A DNA stretch of 64,000 nucleotides, taken from Symsagittifera roscoffensis (taxonomy: Eukaryota > Xenacoelomorpha > Acoela > Convolutidae). Under the pieces are notes generated by a model that searched no databases, was not told the origin of the DNA, and saw only the letters and a program-made list of their open reading frames with translations. The position numbers and the translations under genes were made by a program. The first letter of the stretch is position 1, and each line of letters opens with the position of its first letter. This document shows, one piece after another, positions 41,891-53,938 of this stretch. Location of the stretch: positions 71,931,345 through 71,995,344 of the forward strand of contig NC_087065.1 in assembly GCF_963678635.1 (NCBI RefSeq), given 5' to 3'.

Positions 41891-43300
41891 TTAACTAAAA
41901 TAACACAAAGCTCATCTAAAAATGAAACGTTTGAATTCTGGGAGGGAACCGATCCTGCAGGCTGTATACAGGGTATGGTAATAATTGCAACTCCAGCTAA
42001 GAAGTTGAAACAAACATCAGTTTTTAAAAATAAGAATTGGTAAACAACCCAGCAGTTTATCTTGGTTCTAATTTAATATCACCTCACAATAATTGAATAA
42101 AAACGCTATTTTGAAAATCTAATTTTCCTTTATTTAAGCAAAAGGAATTCTATATACAATTTTTGACAAATATATCGGACAACGCTTAAATTTTTGAAAT
42201 AAGTGTGAATTTGAGATTGTGAAATTGCGTTAAAATTGCAATCGATTTTCAGAAATGCATTTGAACTGACAAAAGAGCAATGCAAATGATTGCGATTTTC
42301 CGGAGAGTTTCAGTTTTGCCTTATTTCAAGTGCTCAATTGAAAAAACCGTTTCATTCAACATTGATTTGCTTTGATTTAGTTTAAACAAGAAGGTCAGCA
42401 CTATTTCAGAAATGGAATACGTTGACCGGTAAATTTATTAAAAGTTACAGTATCCATGAACGTCCTGCCAAACCAAGTCCTGAGTTAGGCTCCGAAGTGT
42501 ATACAACAAACAACGGAACAAAATTTTTTCAATTATGTTTTCAACAGGCATAAGACAACAACAAATTTTATTTTCGTTTGTTGCGGTCTTACTAGTACCG
42601 GGATTGACCTTAACCAGCTAAGTTTATTTATGATCTGTATAAGGTACCAGCCAAACCTCGGAAGTGGTTAACAAAGAAAATAAGAGTGAATGGAGGGCCA
42701 GAAATTTCCCAAATTTCAACTTTTTAACTATCGGTTCACGAGAAAATATTTCTCCGAATTGTCAGAAAATCTCACAGGAAAATCTCGACGTGACGAAAAT
42801 CTCACAAGAAAAAGAAGCTGTCAGACTCGGCACACTTGTGTGGCCAGAGAGTTCATTACCGAGAAAAGAAGAGCAGAAGGGTTCAAATTTAGAACGAATC
42901 CAGAACCGGGAATTTGAAGATTAAGGAGGTTTTTTTTTATGGGAAGCGGAACCGGAGGCCCCTTGCCTGTTGACTTTGAAACGTTTTTCAAAAACTCATA
43001 TTACAACTGTTATGCCTTGATCAGCTGGTTATAATTCTGTGAGTCCTTTTCTTGGGAGCAGTAGTCGTTCCGGGCGAGGAAAAAATTGATCCATCTCTAA
43101 TGAATCCGATATAAAACTGTCTAGAAATAAATAAAACTACGGATTTGCACACCTGGATTACATCGTAAGTATTCGAAACTAATTAATGACAACATTATCA
43201 AGAGTAGCTCTGGTCATTTGCTTCTCGTCTATGTGACATTTGTGAGTCACTTTTAGCGGCAAACCTTTTACTCCGAGGATGAAAAAAAATATGTTTAAAA
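41891..43300. other. Sequence interrupting repeat copy 3, no gene seen
   Basis: About 1.4 kb with no visible similarity to the flanking repeat. The frames at 42664-42924 have no recognisable domain. I see no clear terminal repeats. Confidence 0.4.
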
Positions 43301-43775
43301 AAACAAAAAAGATATAGAGTTGCACACCCGGCAACTAAGCCAAAAATTTTATGTCGGAAGCATTTCTTATGATATATTACAAAAGGAGACCTTTACGTTT
43401 AGTTACGGTCAGTGCACAAGCTGAATAGGATTACACTACGGTTTTAAAAGCGCATATATATTAGCAAATTGTATCATTGTATCAATGAAATCATATATGA
43501 GCATTGAATGAAACGTTGTATTGTTAATTTGTCTTAGCCGCCTTTCCTCTACAATAGCGCTTATAGAGTTGTCGATAATTTGAACTCTGCACCCTTTTAA
43601 ACATAGTATAGAGCTCCTGAGGGGGGTGACGCTTATTTTAGCTCTTATGCTTTTCATCGATTCTGGTTAGCATTTTTAAAAAATTTTTTCAATTAGTGCT
43701 TCGGCTATTCGCTCCATCGTCCGAGTGGATATTAGAGCAGCACCACCGGTGCATCCAACATTTGGCAGACAGAAG
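43301..43775. repeat. 1.4 kb repeat, copy 3, right piece
   Basis: Matches the right third of copies 1 and 2 ('agatatagagttgcacacccggcaactaagcc' through 'gagcagcaccaccggtgcatcc'). Confidence 0.8.
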
Positions 43776-45130
43776 ACCCAGCAAAGGTTGATCGATCAAT
43801 TTTTATTGAAGCCTAATTGTGTGCGATTGGCCAAAATCTAGGAAGTTTGCATGAGTTGCTCCAGGAAGACTCTTCCTGCCGTCCCGGAGAGATCTAAAAA
43901 ATGACTGATTGACAAAAAACGAGAAACTTTTATGAAAGTGACTGAAGAGAATATAAACCATTTCGAGGGACAGAAAGCAAGCGGAGCGCTACCGACTGAT
44001 TTCCTCACTTCAGATGAGAAAGAAGAATCGCATCATGTGATGATGTAGTAAACGGAAATTTTCTTGGCGGCTTCCGGATACAGAACTTGGAAAACGTTAT
44101 GACGGCTCATGAGGAGAACCCTTGACACTGCCTGGCGCAGACGTTATGGTATCCAAACTCGTATTGTCGGTGTTGGATACAGGCGAGTTGTTCTCCAAAG
44201 GGCTTCCAGACCAGGCCCAATCTATTTCAATATTGGTGGTCAGTGGCTTAAAAATAGAGGATGATCTGGAAAATCACGCCTGCCCAAAAAACTTTAAAAA
44301 GGCAAAAGCCACTTCAAATTAGTTGAGCAGCCTGGATCTTACGAATAACCTGGATTTGTTCCCAACCGCCTGCAAAACACTGATAAAACCTAAAGCAATT
44401 GAAAGGATATGGGTGAGACAGCATTTGATGACTCAGTTTTGTGCAGCAATGACTACGTGGGTGTCTGATTGCCGGAAGCGTCATTTCTTCTGAAACTCAG
44501 AAACCTTTCAATCTTACCAGCTAGATACAGGACCGGGCAACTACGGAAGTGTCTTCTTGACTCCTTGAAATGCCGTAACTACCGCTATGAGGAAGAATCT
44601 TACGGGCTGACCTTGATAGGAACGTCAAACTGTGCTTACATAGCAATTTTTGTCGGAAGCAGACAGAAAACAGGCGTAGACCTTTGGCCTTGTTGTACCA
44701 AAAAGGTTGAGGCACGAGAAGTCGGGGTAAGGCCCGCAGCTCCATCGGATTGTTTTGAGTAAACTTGAAGACTTGAACGTGTTTTAAATTTTTTTATTTG
44801 TTTTTGTTTTAAGAACCTAATTTTTTGTTTTGTTTTACCTCTTGGACGGCCCAGAACTCGTTAAAGTTTTGTACATAATGTTGAAATGTTGAAACTTTCA
44901 AAGTGTTATATTTTTTTTATGACAGTTGAATCGGGAAGTTTATTTACTTATTTAAAACTGACAAACTGACAGATTTGAAAAAAAAAATCTGGTAGGATAA
45001 GTTATCACTTTGTGGCGATCTGGTGAGGTTGCAGTAAGCTCATTTCGAGGGGTGGGTACCTTTCCTAGCCACAAAGCATTTCAATTTGAGAACTTGGGGG
45101 CAATGACTTGTTTTAAAACTTGGTGAGTTA
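43776..45130. other. Intergenic DNA, no recognised gene
   Basis: Two plus-strand frames (44122-44322 and 44469-44762, 66 and 97 codons) look somewhat protein-like but have no motif I know and no neighbours that support them. They could be remnants of a mobile element. Confidence 0.35.
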
Positions 45131-45255
45131 CTTGGTGAGTTACTCTAAGTTAAATTCAAACTGGTGCGAGGGACGGTCCAACTTTGGGAGTAATACTTGG
45201 TGAGTTACTCTAAGTTAAATTCAAACTGGTGCGAGGGACGGTCCAACTTTGGGAG
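45131..45255. repeat. Tandem duplication, 65-bp period
   Basis: CTTGGTGAGTTACTCTAAGT through CCAACTTTGGGAG occurs at 45131-45190 and again at 45196-45255 without visible change. It is a very recent duplication. Confidence 0.95.
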
Positions 45256-46345
45256 TTTTTCATAGACTAGAGTAAAAAGAGAAAACGTTTTTGTGTCAAG
45301 GGCGTCAGTAGTCAGAAAAGACATTTTATCTAGGACACGTCAGAGAAGAAAATTGGCAGAAAAAAAGTTGTCAAAAAAAAATTTATCAAGCGAATGGAGG
45401 TCAGAAAAATCCAGAATTTTTAATTTCAATTGTTCAAATCAGAAAAATTTCCAAATTTGAACTGTTTTAAAGAAAACACACCGAATAACTATCTGAAAAA
45501 ATTGCGCGAGAAATAGAACAAGAAGCCTCCTGACTAGACACCCTTACGATGTACGAGAGTTAATTATAAAGTCGAGTGGAGCCAAAAAGTTCAGTAGCAA
45601 AATCAGGACAAATTTGAACCCTCCAGAACCCAGCAGTTTAGAGATTAAGGACTTTAACTTTCAGAGATAGCGGAATCGAAGTCCTGGCACCTAAAAATTC
45701 TGAAATATGTTTTAAAACACATTTTTAAAAATCTAATGCCCGAAGTACCCAAATTTATTTTCGTGAGTTAATTATTTGGAGCAGGAGTAATTGTGGGCGG
45801 GAATGCAGTCAATTCATTTCTAATGGATCCGATATATAAATGTCACGATAACTATAAATTATGCTTTCCAGCCCCGTTTTTAATTGTAAGCACGTGGTCT
45901 GGGGATCCGACACCCAGTTATAGGGTTGCATTTAAATTTATTCGATAGCTACGCAAGGCTCGTTCGGCTGATGACCTAAAATTCGTCACACGTTCGTGGA
46001 CTCTTCAACCGACAAAAACCAACAGGGTAGGAGGAGACGGGGAAAACCCCGTACAATAAAAGTATGTGACGTCAGCCTGTCGTCAATCGGAACTTTTGCT
46101 TCTTTCCGTCGCTGTTTAGTTTTTTGGGTAAACGTTAATATAGCTGTCTTTCGGCACTCCTAATTTGGCATTTTTGATGCATGACCATCATGATCAGCGA
46201 ACGTTTTAGCGGCGAGCCCTCTCCTCCGAGCAGAAGTTTCGACAGAAGCTTCAGCAGATTTTTCAGCGGAAATGTCCTGTATCCGGCTAGCCGGAAAGTT
46301 CGAAAACTTCTACTTGCTCGGAAACTACACTAATGCCAGTAGATT

Positions 46346-46675
46346 TTGATGGCTTATCACGAATTAAGACGGTGGGCCTCTCAAACACCGATGGAAATTC
46401 ATCATAACGTATGGGAAAAGGCACAGCCGAACCAAAAGAGAAAATTTTTCTCCGAGAAAAAACCCAAACACAAACACCACAAGATGTTCAGGCAGTTCTT
46501 TAAGCCTCCAGGAAAAGGGGAGGATGAATATTCTCGAGAATATCCTCGGATGAATCCCAGAGGTGAGAACGAAACAAGATTTGGACATTTAAATTTAAAA
46601 AGGGCGGCAATCTGTTTGCAGCTTTTGACCCCTAGCATATCAAGAAAAGTTTTTGCTCAGCAATCAACGCAATAA
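46346..46675 (+). other. Open frame of 109 codons, doubtful gene
   Basis: A lysine/histidine/proline-rich frame (KFFSEKKPKHKHHKMF, FKPPGKGEDEYSREYPRMNPRGENETRF). It has no known domain and its 3' end runs into a dispersed repeat (about 46620 on). It may be chance, or an exon of a fast-evolving gene. Confidence 0.2.
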
Positions 46676-47130
46676 GAGGTCACTAAAGCAAAATAGAACA
46701 GACCGAAAGCTACTAAGCCGAAAAAAGGCAAAAGCAGAAATCCGAAAAAAAAAAACGTTTAGAAAAATTTGAAAGTAATAGAAAAAGGTACGTTCAGCTC
46801 TCCCTCAAAGCTCACACCCACACCAAAAAAATTTTGCTCTTCAAACGGCGCAATACGAGGCCACTTAATTGATATAAACTAGACCGAAACATATGTCTAA
46901 AAATGACCAAAAAAAACGAAAAAAAAAGTTTCAAAAAAGTTTGAAACAAATAAAAAATTTCAAGCTTACTTTTCTCTGAAAACACACACTCACAAAAAAA
47001 ATTCTTTGCTAATTAAGCGGCTCAATATGAGGCCCTTAAGCCCGTCTAACATAGGCTGGAACCTATGAAACCAAAAAAAATGACAAAAAGATGCAAAAGT
47101 TCGAGTTGAAAAAACTACAGCCAACATAAA
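46620..47130. repeat. Three diverged copies of a roughly 180-bp repeat
   Basis: Copies near 46625, 46810 and 46985 share the series: CA-rich 'acacac..acaaaaaaa', 'ttttgct', 'cgcaata.gaggccact', then 'ctaagccgaaa'. Related copies lie near 61550 and 63785. Confidence 0.7.
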
Positions 47131-47354
47131 AGCAATTCGAAAACTTGGGATATTTAAAACGCACGCCTTTTTTGCAAGAGAGAGGAAGAGGATTTGATTG
47201 ATTTTGGTGCTAAGAGACCTCCAAGAAACGAGTCCAGATAAAATGAGTCCTGTGCCTAAAGTTGTTTACAGAAAAAAAGTCTAGTACCCGATTGCAATAC
47301 CCTTGTTGATCGCAAGGGTAATAATACTTCAATCGATCAGAACATGAACATAAA

Positions 47355-47624
47355 TTAGTTAATGTTAACGCTGACAAAGTTATCAAATTTTTCAGTTTCC
47401 GATACTCTTCTTCTTCCGCCGTCATTATCTTCAATGGTGTATTGATCACTAATAAAATGAGGGGAAAAGTTTTCAAGGAAGTCGTCATCCAAATCTTCGT
47501 TTTCAATCAAATCAAACTCAACATCAGCCTTATGTTTTCCTTGTCTTCGTGTCTTTCGGATCTTTCGCAGCTTTGCAGCAATCCACTTTCTCGTTTTGAC
47601 GCTTTTGCTGCAGCCCAAACCCAT
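47355..47624 (-). CDS. Putative N-acylated small protein, 89 aa
   Basis: The minus-strand frame begins MGLGCSKS, a classic N-myristoylation signal (Gly2, Ser at 7) with a cysteine at 5 suitable for palmitoylation. A strongly basic segment follows (TRKWIAAKLRKIRKTRRQGKHK, given in part), then an acidic segment (FDLIENEDLDDDF) and a hydrophilic end. This suggests a membrane-anchored signalling or scaffold protein, or the first exon of one. No homologue is recognised. Its start lies about 70 bp from the TATA box at 47696 on the opposite strand, so the two could share a divergent promoter. It is outside the 3.95 kb duplication. Confidence 0.4.
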   Translation of the reverse strand: MGLGCSKSVKTRKWIAAKLRKIRKTRRQGKHKADVEFDLIENEDLDDDFLENFSPHFISDQYTIEDNDGGRRRVSETEKFDNFVSVNIN

Positions 47625-47695
47625 TTTTGGGTCCTTTTGAGAATTGGAGTTGATCTAAATAAATTAGTACATTGAGAGGAATAAAAAGCGCAACA

Positions 47696-47703
47696 TATAA
47701 AAG
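47696..47703 (+). promoter_or_regulatory. TATA box (TATAAAAG), unit 1
   Basis: Perfect TATAAAAG in a GC-poor setting, followed by GGCTTCATCGCTTTCACCTTTCTAATTGTGAGCC, which is conserved in unit 2. A start site about 30 bp downstream would fall near 47725. Confidence 0.5.
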
Positions 47704-47759
47704 GGCTTCATCGCTTTCACCTTTCTAATTGTGAGCCGTCGGCAATATAATATTTCAGA

Positions 47760-47906
47760 ATGAATGAAAATTTTCCATCGAAATTGCAAGTTGTGAAGTC
47801 GAAACTTCGAAAAGTCTCTTTTTCCTTCCTATGCAAAATGTGTGAAAAAAAAAACATTCTAAATTTGAGAGAACAAGACTGCTCGTATATGAATGCAAAG
47901 CCCTGA
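47760..47906 (+). other. 48-codon frame downstream of the TATA box
   Basis: MNENFPSKLQVVKSKLRKV... starts two bases after an acceptor-like TATTTCAG. The second duplication copy lacks the ATG and the frame, so either only unit 1 is coding or the frame is chance. A non-coding transcript is as likely. Confidence 0.2.
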
Positions 47907-49759
47907 TTAATCAGACTGCCACTCAACTGGTCTCGAAGTAAACTAAAAATTTTAGACTAGACGCCAAAATTCAGGGCTACAAATTGAGTTGTGTTTGAAA
48001 ACTACAAGGACAACTCAATTTTGTTCGGAACGATTATGAGTGCGGGATAAACCGCCCCGCAAAAACAGTTCGCAGTATTACGAACAAGGATAGTCGGTTA
48101 GCGCGCAGGTAACATAGAATGTTTCGATATTAATCTTAAAAAACTACAAAGCAAAATTTTTTCAAATTAGTGACGTGTTTTGTGCGTAGTGCGATAAAAA
48201 CGGTTTGAAATTGCAGAAATATTTGATATTCATAGCAAAATAGGCACGTTTTTAAAACAGTTCTCTTCAGTTTTTTTTAAACGTTGAAGTTTTCTGATTC
48301 CCAAGATAGCGTAAAAATTTTGGAAATTAACTGAACCGTAGTAAAATTAAGTTTTCAGGTTCTCTATAATAAACCTGCTCGCTCGCCTTTGTTTCTAAAG
48401 CTAGACTAAAATTTAAAAAAATAAAACCAGCTTTTCTCGACTTTGAGATAACTTTTTGGAGACTTTTCAATGTCGTTCGAGTCACGACTGATAAAACTTT
48501 CATGTAAGAAATTATTTGCTCCATTCCGTTGAGTAATTGTATCACCTGATTTTGGATTAAAACTAAAAATATTAAAACGCCCCCAATGGTCGGAACAATT
48601 AAAAATATTAAACATGCAAAAAAACTGGGAGCAGAAAAACTGCTCGTATATTAGAGTAAAGCCGACTGTCCTTTAGACGAATATGAAAATAATTTTTATT
48701 TGAAAACTATAGCAATTGAACAGGTTAACTGTTGAAGTTTGAGTCGCATAAGGAATCAATAAGACCACTTAGCTTGCCTCAACCCAAAATGAAGCAAATT
48801 TAAGGCGGGATAATTTTCCACGAATAAATATTTCGCGTGGTAGCTTCACTTCAGTAGTTTTTCATTATCAAAGTAATATCTTTCATGTGCGCATAAACTA
48901 GTCAAAATGAGGATCTTTTTTATTTATTCCGCCAAAAAATCAAACTTTCAACATCTTGAACTGAAACTATTTTGCTTCAATCTGATTGGCTAGTATTAGC
49001 CAATCAAATTGTAGCACCGCTTCAAAATGTTTCGTTCACGATTTTATGTCGACTTACAAATTAGCCGAATTGGCCAAACATATAGAATGTTTGGTTAACT
49101 GTTTGAATTTATTTCGCAAACAGGGCGCACACCAGAAAAAATCACAAGAAATGGCAAACCAGAACAAAAACAGCTCAAGGAAAAAAAATGACTACTTTCT
49201 TATCTGCTCAAAATTCCACCTCGTTAGAAGACGGGCTGCAGTTGTCACAATTGTATTAACTAAACCAATCAATGCGATCAGCGTCTTAATCTAGGTATTT
49301 ATACATTGAAAAATACAAAATCGCAAAACTAGGAAATCTGCGCTGAATAAGTAAAAAGACCCCAAAATGATGCTAATTTGGCAATTTATAAATGTTCAAA
49401 ATCTTATCAAAAATTGTAGGTGATATATCATTTTAGTTTTGAACTCAAGGAGTTGATATCTTTTTGTTGGGTTCCAAGAAAATTCCGTTAAGATTTCTAT
49501 TTTGTTCGACTAAACTTACTTGAAGAAAAAAAACACCATAACCGCATATATTCTTTTTTTTTCTCCAAATAAAACTTGACAAAAGTTTGTCAAGAATGGC
49601 AAGGCACCAAAAAAGTTTGAAAATTTTTTGATAAACGTAAAATAAGAAAAGAACTAAGCAATTTGTAAATTAATTTTGCGGTTTTTGTTGAATAAACTAC
49701 TACTAATTATTCTAAAATTAATACAGGTCCATAATATGATTGCCTTGCTGACTTGGGTA

Positions 49760-49938
49760 AGTCAACTCCCAGTCTTTTCCGCCCCAGTCACTTCCGCTCC
49801 AGTCATTTCCGCCCCAAAACTCGGCTATTTCCGCCCCCAAAAACAGTCAGTTCCGGATATGACTGCTTTTGAGGACGGAAATGACAGTGTTTTTTTGGGG
49901 CGGAAGGGTCTGGGGCGGAAATGTCTGGTCACGGGGTA
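49760..49938. repeat. Fold-back element with TTTCCGCCCC arms, copy 1
   Basis: The left arm carries four TTCCGC(C/T)CC repeats (CAGTCTTTTCCGCCCC, CAGTCACTTCCGCTCC, CAGTCATTTCCGCCCC and a fourth). The right arm carries the reverse complement (GGGGCGGAAGGGTCTGGGGCGGAAATGTCTGG). Together they form an imperfect hairpin of about 180 bp, like a small non-autonomous fold-back element. Confidence 0.75.
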
Positions 49939-50894
49939 GGTCGTTTGAGTTGAGGTTTGCGATGGTTGATCTCATCCAAATTGGACCCGTGACTTGTGCC
50001 TGAGTTTCGTAGTTGAGTTAGTTGGCTCGTTTTTCTTACCTACCGTGCAAGTATAATTTATGATTGGGTCAAACTTCGCAAGTATTTTTCAGCGAGGTCT
50101 TTGTCTTCCGAAATCTCACGACGTGTTGCTCATTAAGATTTCTTCTCAGATAGTTTCTTTTTTAATTTTGTAAGCAACTGTATCGAGACCTCAATATAGA
50201 TATGACATAAGGCTTAATGGATACTTGAATCTATTACAGTCTTTCCTGTAAGGATAAAGTCAAACACGGGGTCTTATGCTATAAGAAATACCTCGACTGA
50301 ATAATGAATAATCAACAAACCCGATTTGGGCGTTCAGAGTATTTATGGCTATGGCTTGAAATCATGGCAATTCGGTACTGATGTAAAATTGGAACAATAT
50401 GTTAAATGATATTTGGTCCTTAAAAAATCACAAAAAAACTGAAAAAATACTAAATAATTTCAGATAAGAACCAAATTCAGAGCTTACAAGTTTTTCGATT
50501 TCTATTTTAGACTATTTCATTTGAAAAATATTGTTAATTTAAAAAATTTTTTTACAGTAAAATGTACAGACAAGGGCAACAACCATACTAATGCAAAGAC
50601 TCTTGACATTCAGATAAAAAACAACTAACAATCATTTTAATCTAGATTTTTCAAATTAAATAGGCAACAAAAGAACAATTTTCTGAAAAAATAAAAAAAC
50701 ACATCTTTAGTTAATGTTTTATTTGACAGTGCTTGGAAAATTTACTTGCCAGTATTACTTATTTCCAAGCAAATTTTGGGATAAAACTACTGTCATCAAA
50801 TAAACAAAATCAAAGCTTACATTTAAAATAATGTTTTTAAAAAATAAAAAAGAGTCAAGTCGAATTATAAAAAACTCATTATTCTTTACATCAT

Positions 50895-51300
50895 TGCAGG
50901 GGCGGATCTAGGATTTTCTCGAGAGGATGGGGGGTGGATTTTTAGAAAATTAATACTGTTGACATTTTTTTAGGTCGACTAAATTAATTTTTCGAGCTCT
51001 CTTGATTTTCCGAGCTCTCAAAGCATTACAAAGACCCTGTTTTGGTCAAATTTTCTGCGCCGCAGGCATAATTTAGAAAAAACAGGCAATTCTTAAAAAG
51101 CCATTTTTAGGCACTTTTTAGAAAATTTTGACCAAAAACTTGCTTTTTTTTGGCGCGCCCTCCCTTCTCAAATATAGCATATATTGGCACCCAAGGCGCC
51201 TTAGAACATTTTTAGGGTCCATAGCCAAATATGGACTTCTCAAAATAGTACAAAGGTGGACCCTTTGAGTCGGGAGGGGGTGGAATCCCTGAATTTTGTA
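50895..51300. repeat. Possible transposon end, GGGGCGGATCTAGGA
   Basis: The stretch begins CAGGGGCGGATCTAGGATTTT followed by G-rich DNA, and ends with GGGAGGGGGTGGAATCCCTGAATTTTG. Such GGGGCGGATC(C/T)AGGA ends are common in invertebrate repeats. Unit 2 has the same at 54899-55310. Confidence 0.35.
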
Positions 51301-51648
51301 CCTGATTTTAAATATCGCGAAAATAGCAAATGACGAATAGGCAGGCACAAAAGAGCAGAAAACATTGCCAGATCAAAAAGTTCATTAAAAATAAACCAAC
51401 ACTAGATTGCCTCAGTAGAGTAAGTTTTGAGAAAAGCAAATGATAAAATAGAAATAGCCTTGAAACCAACTACAAAGCAGCAATAAGCCGGCAAAATTTT
51501 GGCGGACAACCGTTGAGTAAAAAAAATTGTTGTCCAAGGAATTTCAAAACTGCCTATTTTACTACTTTCACAATTCAACTCACGAAATATGAGGCATTTG
51601 AGTTTAGGTCTGGTGGGGTGGCCTTCTCATGGAATAAAAAGCGCAACT

Positions 51649-51656
51649 TATAAAAG
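51649..51656 (+). promoter_or_regulatory. TATA box (TATAAAAG), unit 2
   Basis: Copy of the element at 47696, offset 3953, with the same 45-bp downstream block. Confidence 0.5.
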
Positions 51657-53755
51657 GGCTTCATCGCTTTCACCTTTCTAATTGTGAGCCGTCGGCATTA
51701 TAATATTTCAGAACATTTGAAAACTTTCCATCGAAATTGCTAGTCGAAACTTCGAAAAGTCGAAAAACTACGCAACCCGCGCAACTGATACTATTTTTTT
51801 CTTTCTATGCAAAATGTGTGAAAAAAAAACATTATCAATTTGAGAGAACAAGACTGCTCGTATATGAATGCGAAGGCCTGATTAATCCGACTGCAACCGA
51901 ACTGGTCTCGAGATAAGCTAAAAATTTTAGACTAGATGCCAAAATTAAGGGCTATAAATTGAGCAGTGTTTGAAAGTACAAGGATGAATCAATTTAGTTT
52001 GCCTCGATTTAGTTTGCAGTGATTATGAGTGCGGGATAAACCGCCCCGCAAAAACAGTTCGCAGTATTACGAACAAGGATAGTCGGTTAGCGCGCAGGTA
52101 ACATAGAATGTTTCGATATTAATCTTAAAAAACTACAAAGCAAAATTTTTTCATATTAGTGACGTGTTTTGTGCGTAGTGCGATAAAAATGGTTTGAAAT
52201 TGCAGAAATATTTGATATTCATAGCAAAATAGGCACGTTTTTAAAATAGTTCCCCTCAATTTTTTTCACTTTTTTACGAAGTTTTTTTTAAAAGTTGAAG
52301 TTTTCTAATTCCCAAGATAGCGTAAAAATTTTGGAAATTAACTGAACCGTAGTAAAGTTAAGTTTTCAGGTTCTCTATAATAAACCTGCTCGCTCCCCTT
52401 TGTTTCTAAAGCTAAACTAAAATTCAAAAAAGTAAAACCAGTTTTTCTCGACTTTGAGATAAGTTTCGGAGATTTTTCAATGTCGTTTGAGTCACGACTG
52501 ATAAAACTTTCATGTAAGAAATTATTTGCTCCATTCCGTTGAGTAATTGTATTACCTGATTTTGGATTAAAACTAAAAATATTAAAACGCCCCCAATGGT
52601 CGGAAAAATTAAAAATATTAAACATGCAAAAAAACTGGAAGCAGAAAAACTGCTCGTATATTAGAGTAAAGCCGACTGTCCTTTAGACGAATATGAAAAT
52701 AATTTCAGAATTTTTATTTGAAAACTATAGAAATTGAACAGGTTAACTGCTGAAGTTTGAGTCGCATAAGGAATCAATAAGACCACTTAGCTTGCCTCAA
52801 CCCAAAATGAAGCAAATTTAAGGCGGGATAATTTTCCACGAATAAATATTTCGCGTGGTAGCTTCACTTCAGTAGTTTTTCGTTATCAAAGTAATATCTT
52901 TCATGTGCGCATAAACTAGTCAAAATGAGGATCTTTTTTATTTATTCCGCCCAAAAATAAAAATTTCAACATCTTGAACTGAAACTATTTTGCTTCAATC
53001 TGATTGGCTAGTATTAGCCAATCAAATTTTAGCACCGCTTCAAAATGTTTCGTTCACGATTTTATGTCGACTTACAAATTAGCCGAATTGGCCAAACATA
53101 TATAATGTTTGGTTAACTGTTTGAATTTTTTTTCGCAAACAGGGCGCACACCAGAAAAAATCACAAGAAATGGCAAACCAGAACAAAAACAGCTCAAGGA
53201 AAAAAAATGACCACTTTCTTATCTGCTCAAAATTCCACCTCGTTAGAAGACGGGCTACAGTTGTCACAATTGTATTAACTAAACCAATCAATGCGATCAG
53301 CGTCTTAATCTTGGTATTTATACATTGAAAAATACAAAATCGCAAAATTAGGAAATCTGCGCTGAATAAGTAAAAAGACCCCAAAATGATGCTAATTTGG
53401 AAATTTATAAATGTTCAAAATCTTATCAAAAATTGTAGGTGATATATCATTTTAGTTTTGAACTCAAGGAGTTGATATCTTTTTGTTGGGTTCCAAGAAA
53501 ATTCCGTTAAGATTTCTATTTTGTTCGACGAAACTTACTTGAAGAAAAAAAAACACCATAACCGCATATATTCTTTTTTTTTCGCCGAATAAAACTTGAC
53601 AAAAGTTTGTCAAGAATGGCAAGGCACCAAATAAGAAAAGAACTAAGCAATTTGTAAATTAGTTTTGTGGTTTTTGTTGAATAAACTACTACTTATACTG
53701 AAATTAACACAGGTCCATTATATGTATGCCTTACTAACTTAAGTAAGTCAACTCC

Positions 53756-53938
53756 CAGTCTTTTCCGCCCCAGTCACTTCCGCTCCAGTCATTTCCGCCC
53801 AAAAACACGGTCATTTCTTCCCCCAAAAACAGTCAGTTCCGGACATGACTGCTTTTGAGTGCAGAAATGGTGTACTTTTTGGGGCGGAAGTGTCTGGGGC
53901 AGAAATAATGGGGGCGGAAATGTCTGGTCACGGGATAA
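53756..53938. repeat. Fold-back element with TTTCCGCCCC arms, copy 2
   Basis: Counterpart of 49760-49938 in unit 2, with an extra GGGGGCGGAAATG in the right arm. Confidence 0.75.

Larger units (their letters stand above)
47676..51630. repeat. Second tandem duplication, unit 1 (about 3.95 kb)
   Basis: Recurs at 51630-55640. Offset is 3953 at the left boundary (GGAATAAAAAGCGCAAC) and 4007 near the right end (GAAATATGAGGCATTTGAGT), so small indels have accumulated. Substitutions and indels are much more frequent than between the 7.15 kb units. No protein frame is conserved between both copies. Confidence 0.95.

Noticed and set aside
46346-46675. Host protein-coding exon
   Set aside because: No domain, biased Lys/His composition, and a repeat at the 3' end; listed only as a doubtful frame.
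48060-48180. Spliced-leader RNA gene
   Set aside because: A donor-like CAG|GTAAC and an AATTTTTT tract exist, but there is no convincing Sm site, stem structure or tandem array; kept only as a low-weight finding.
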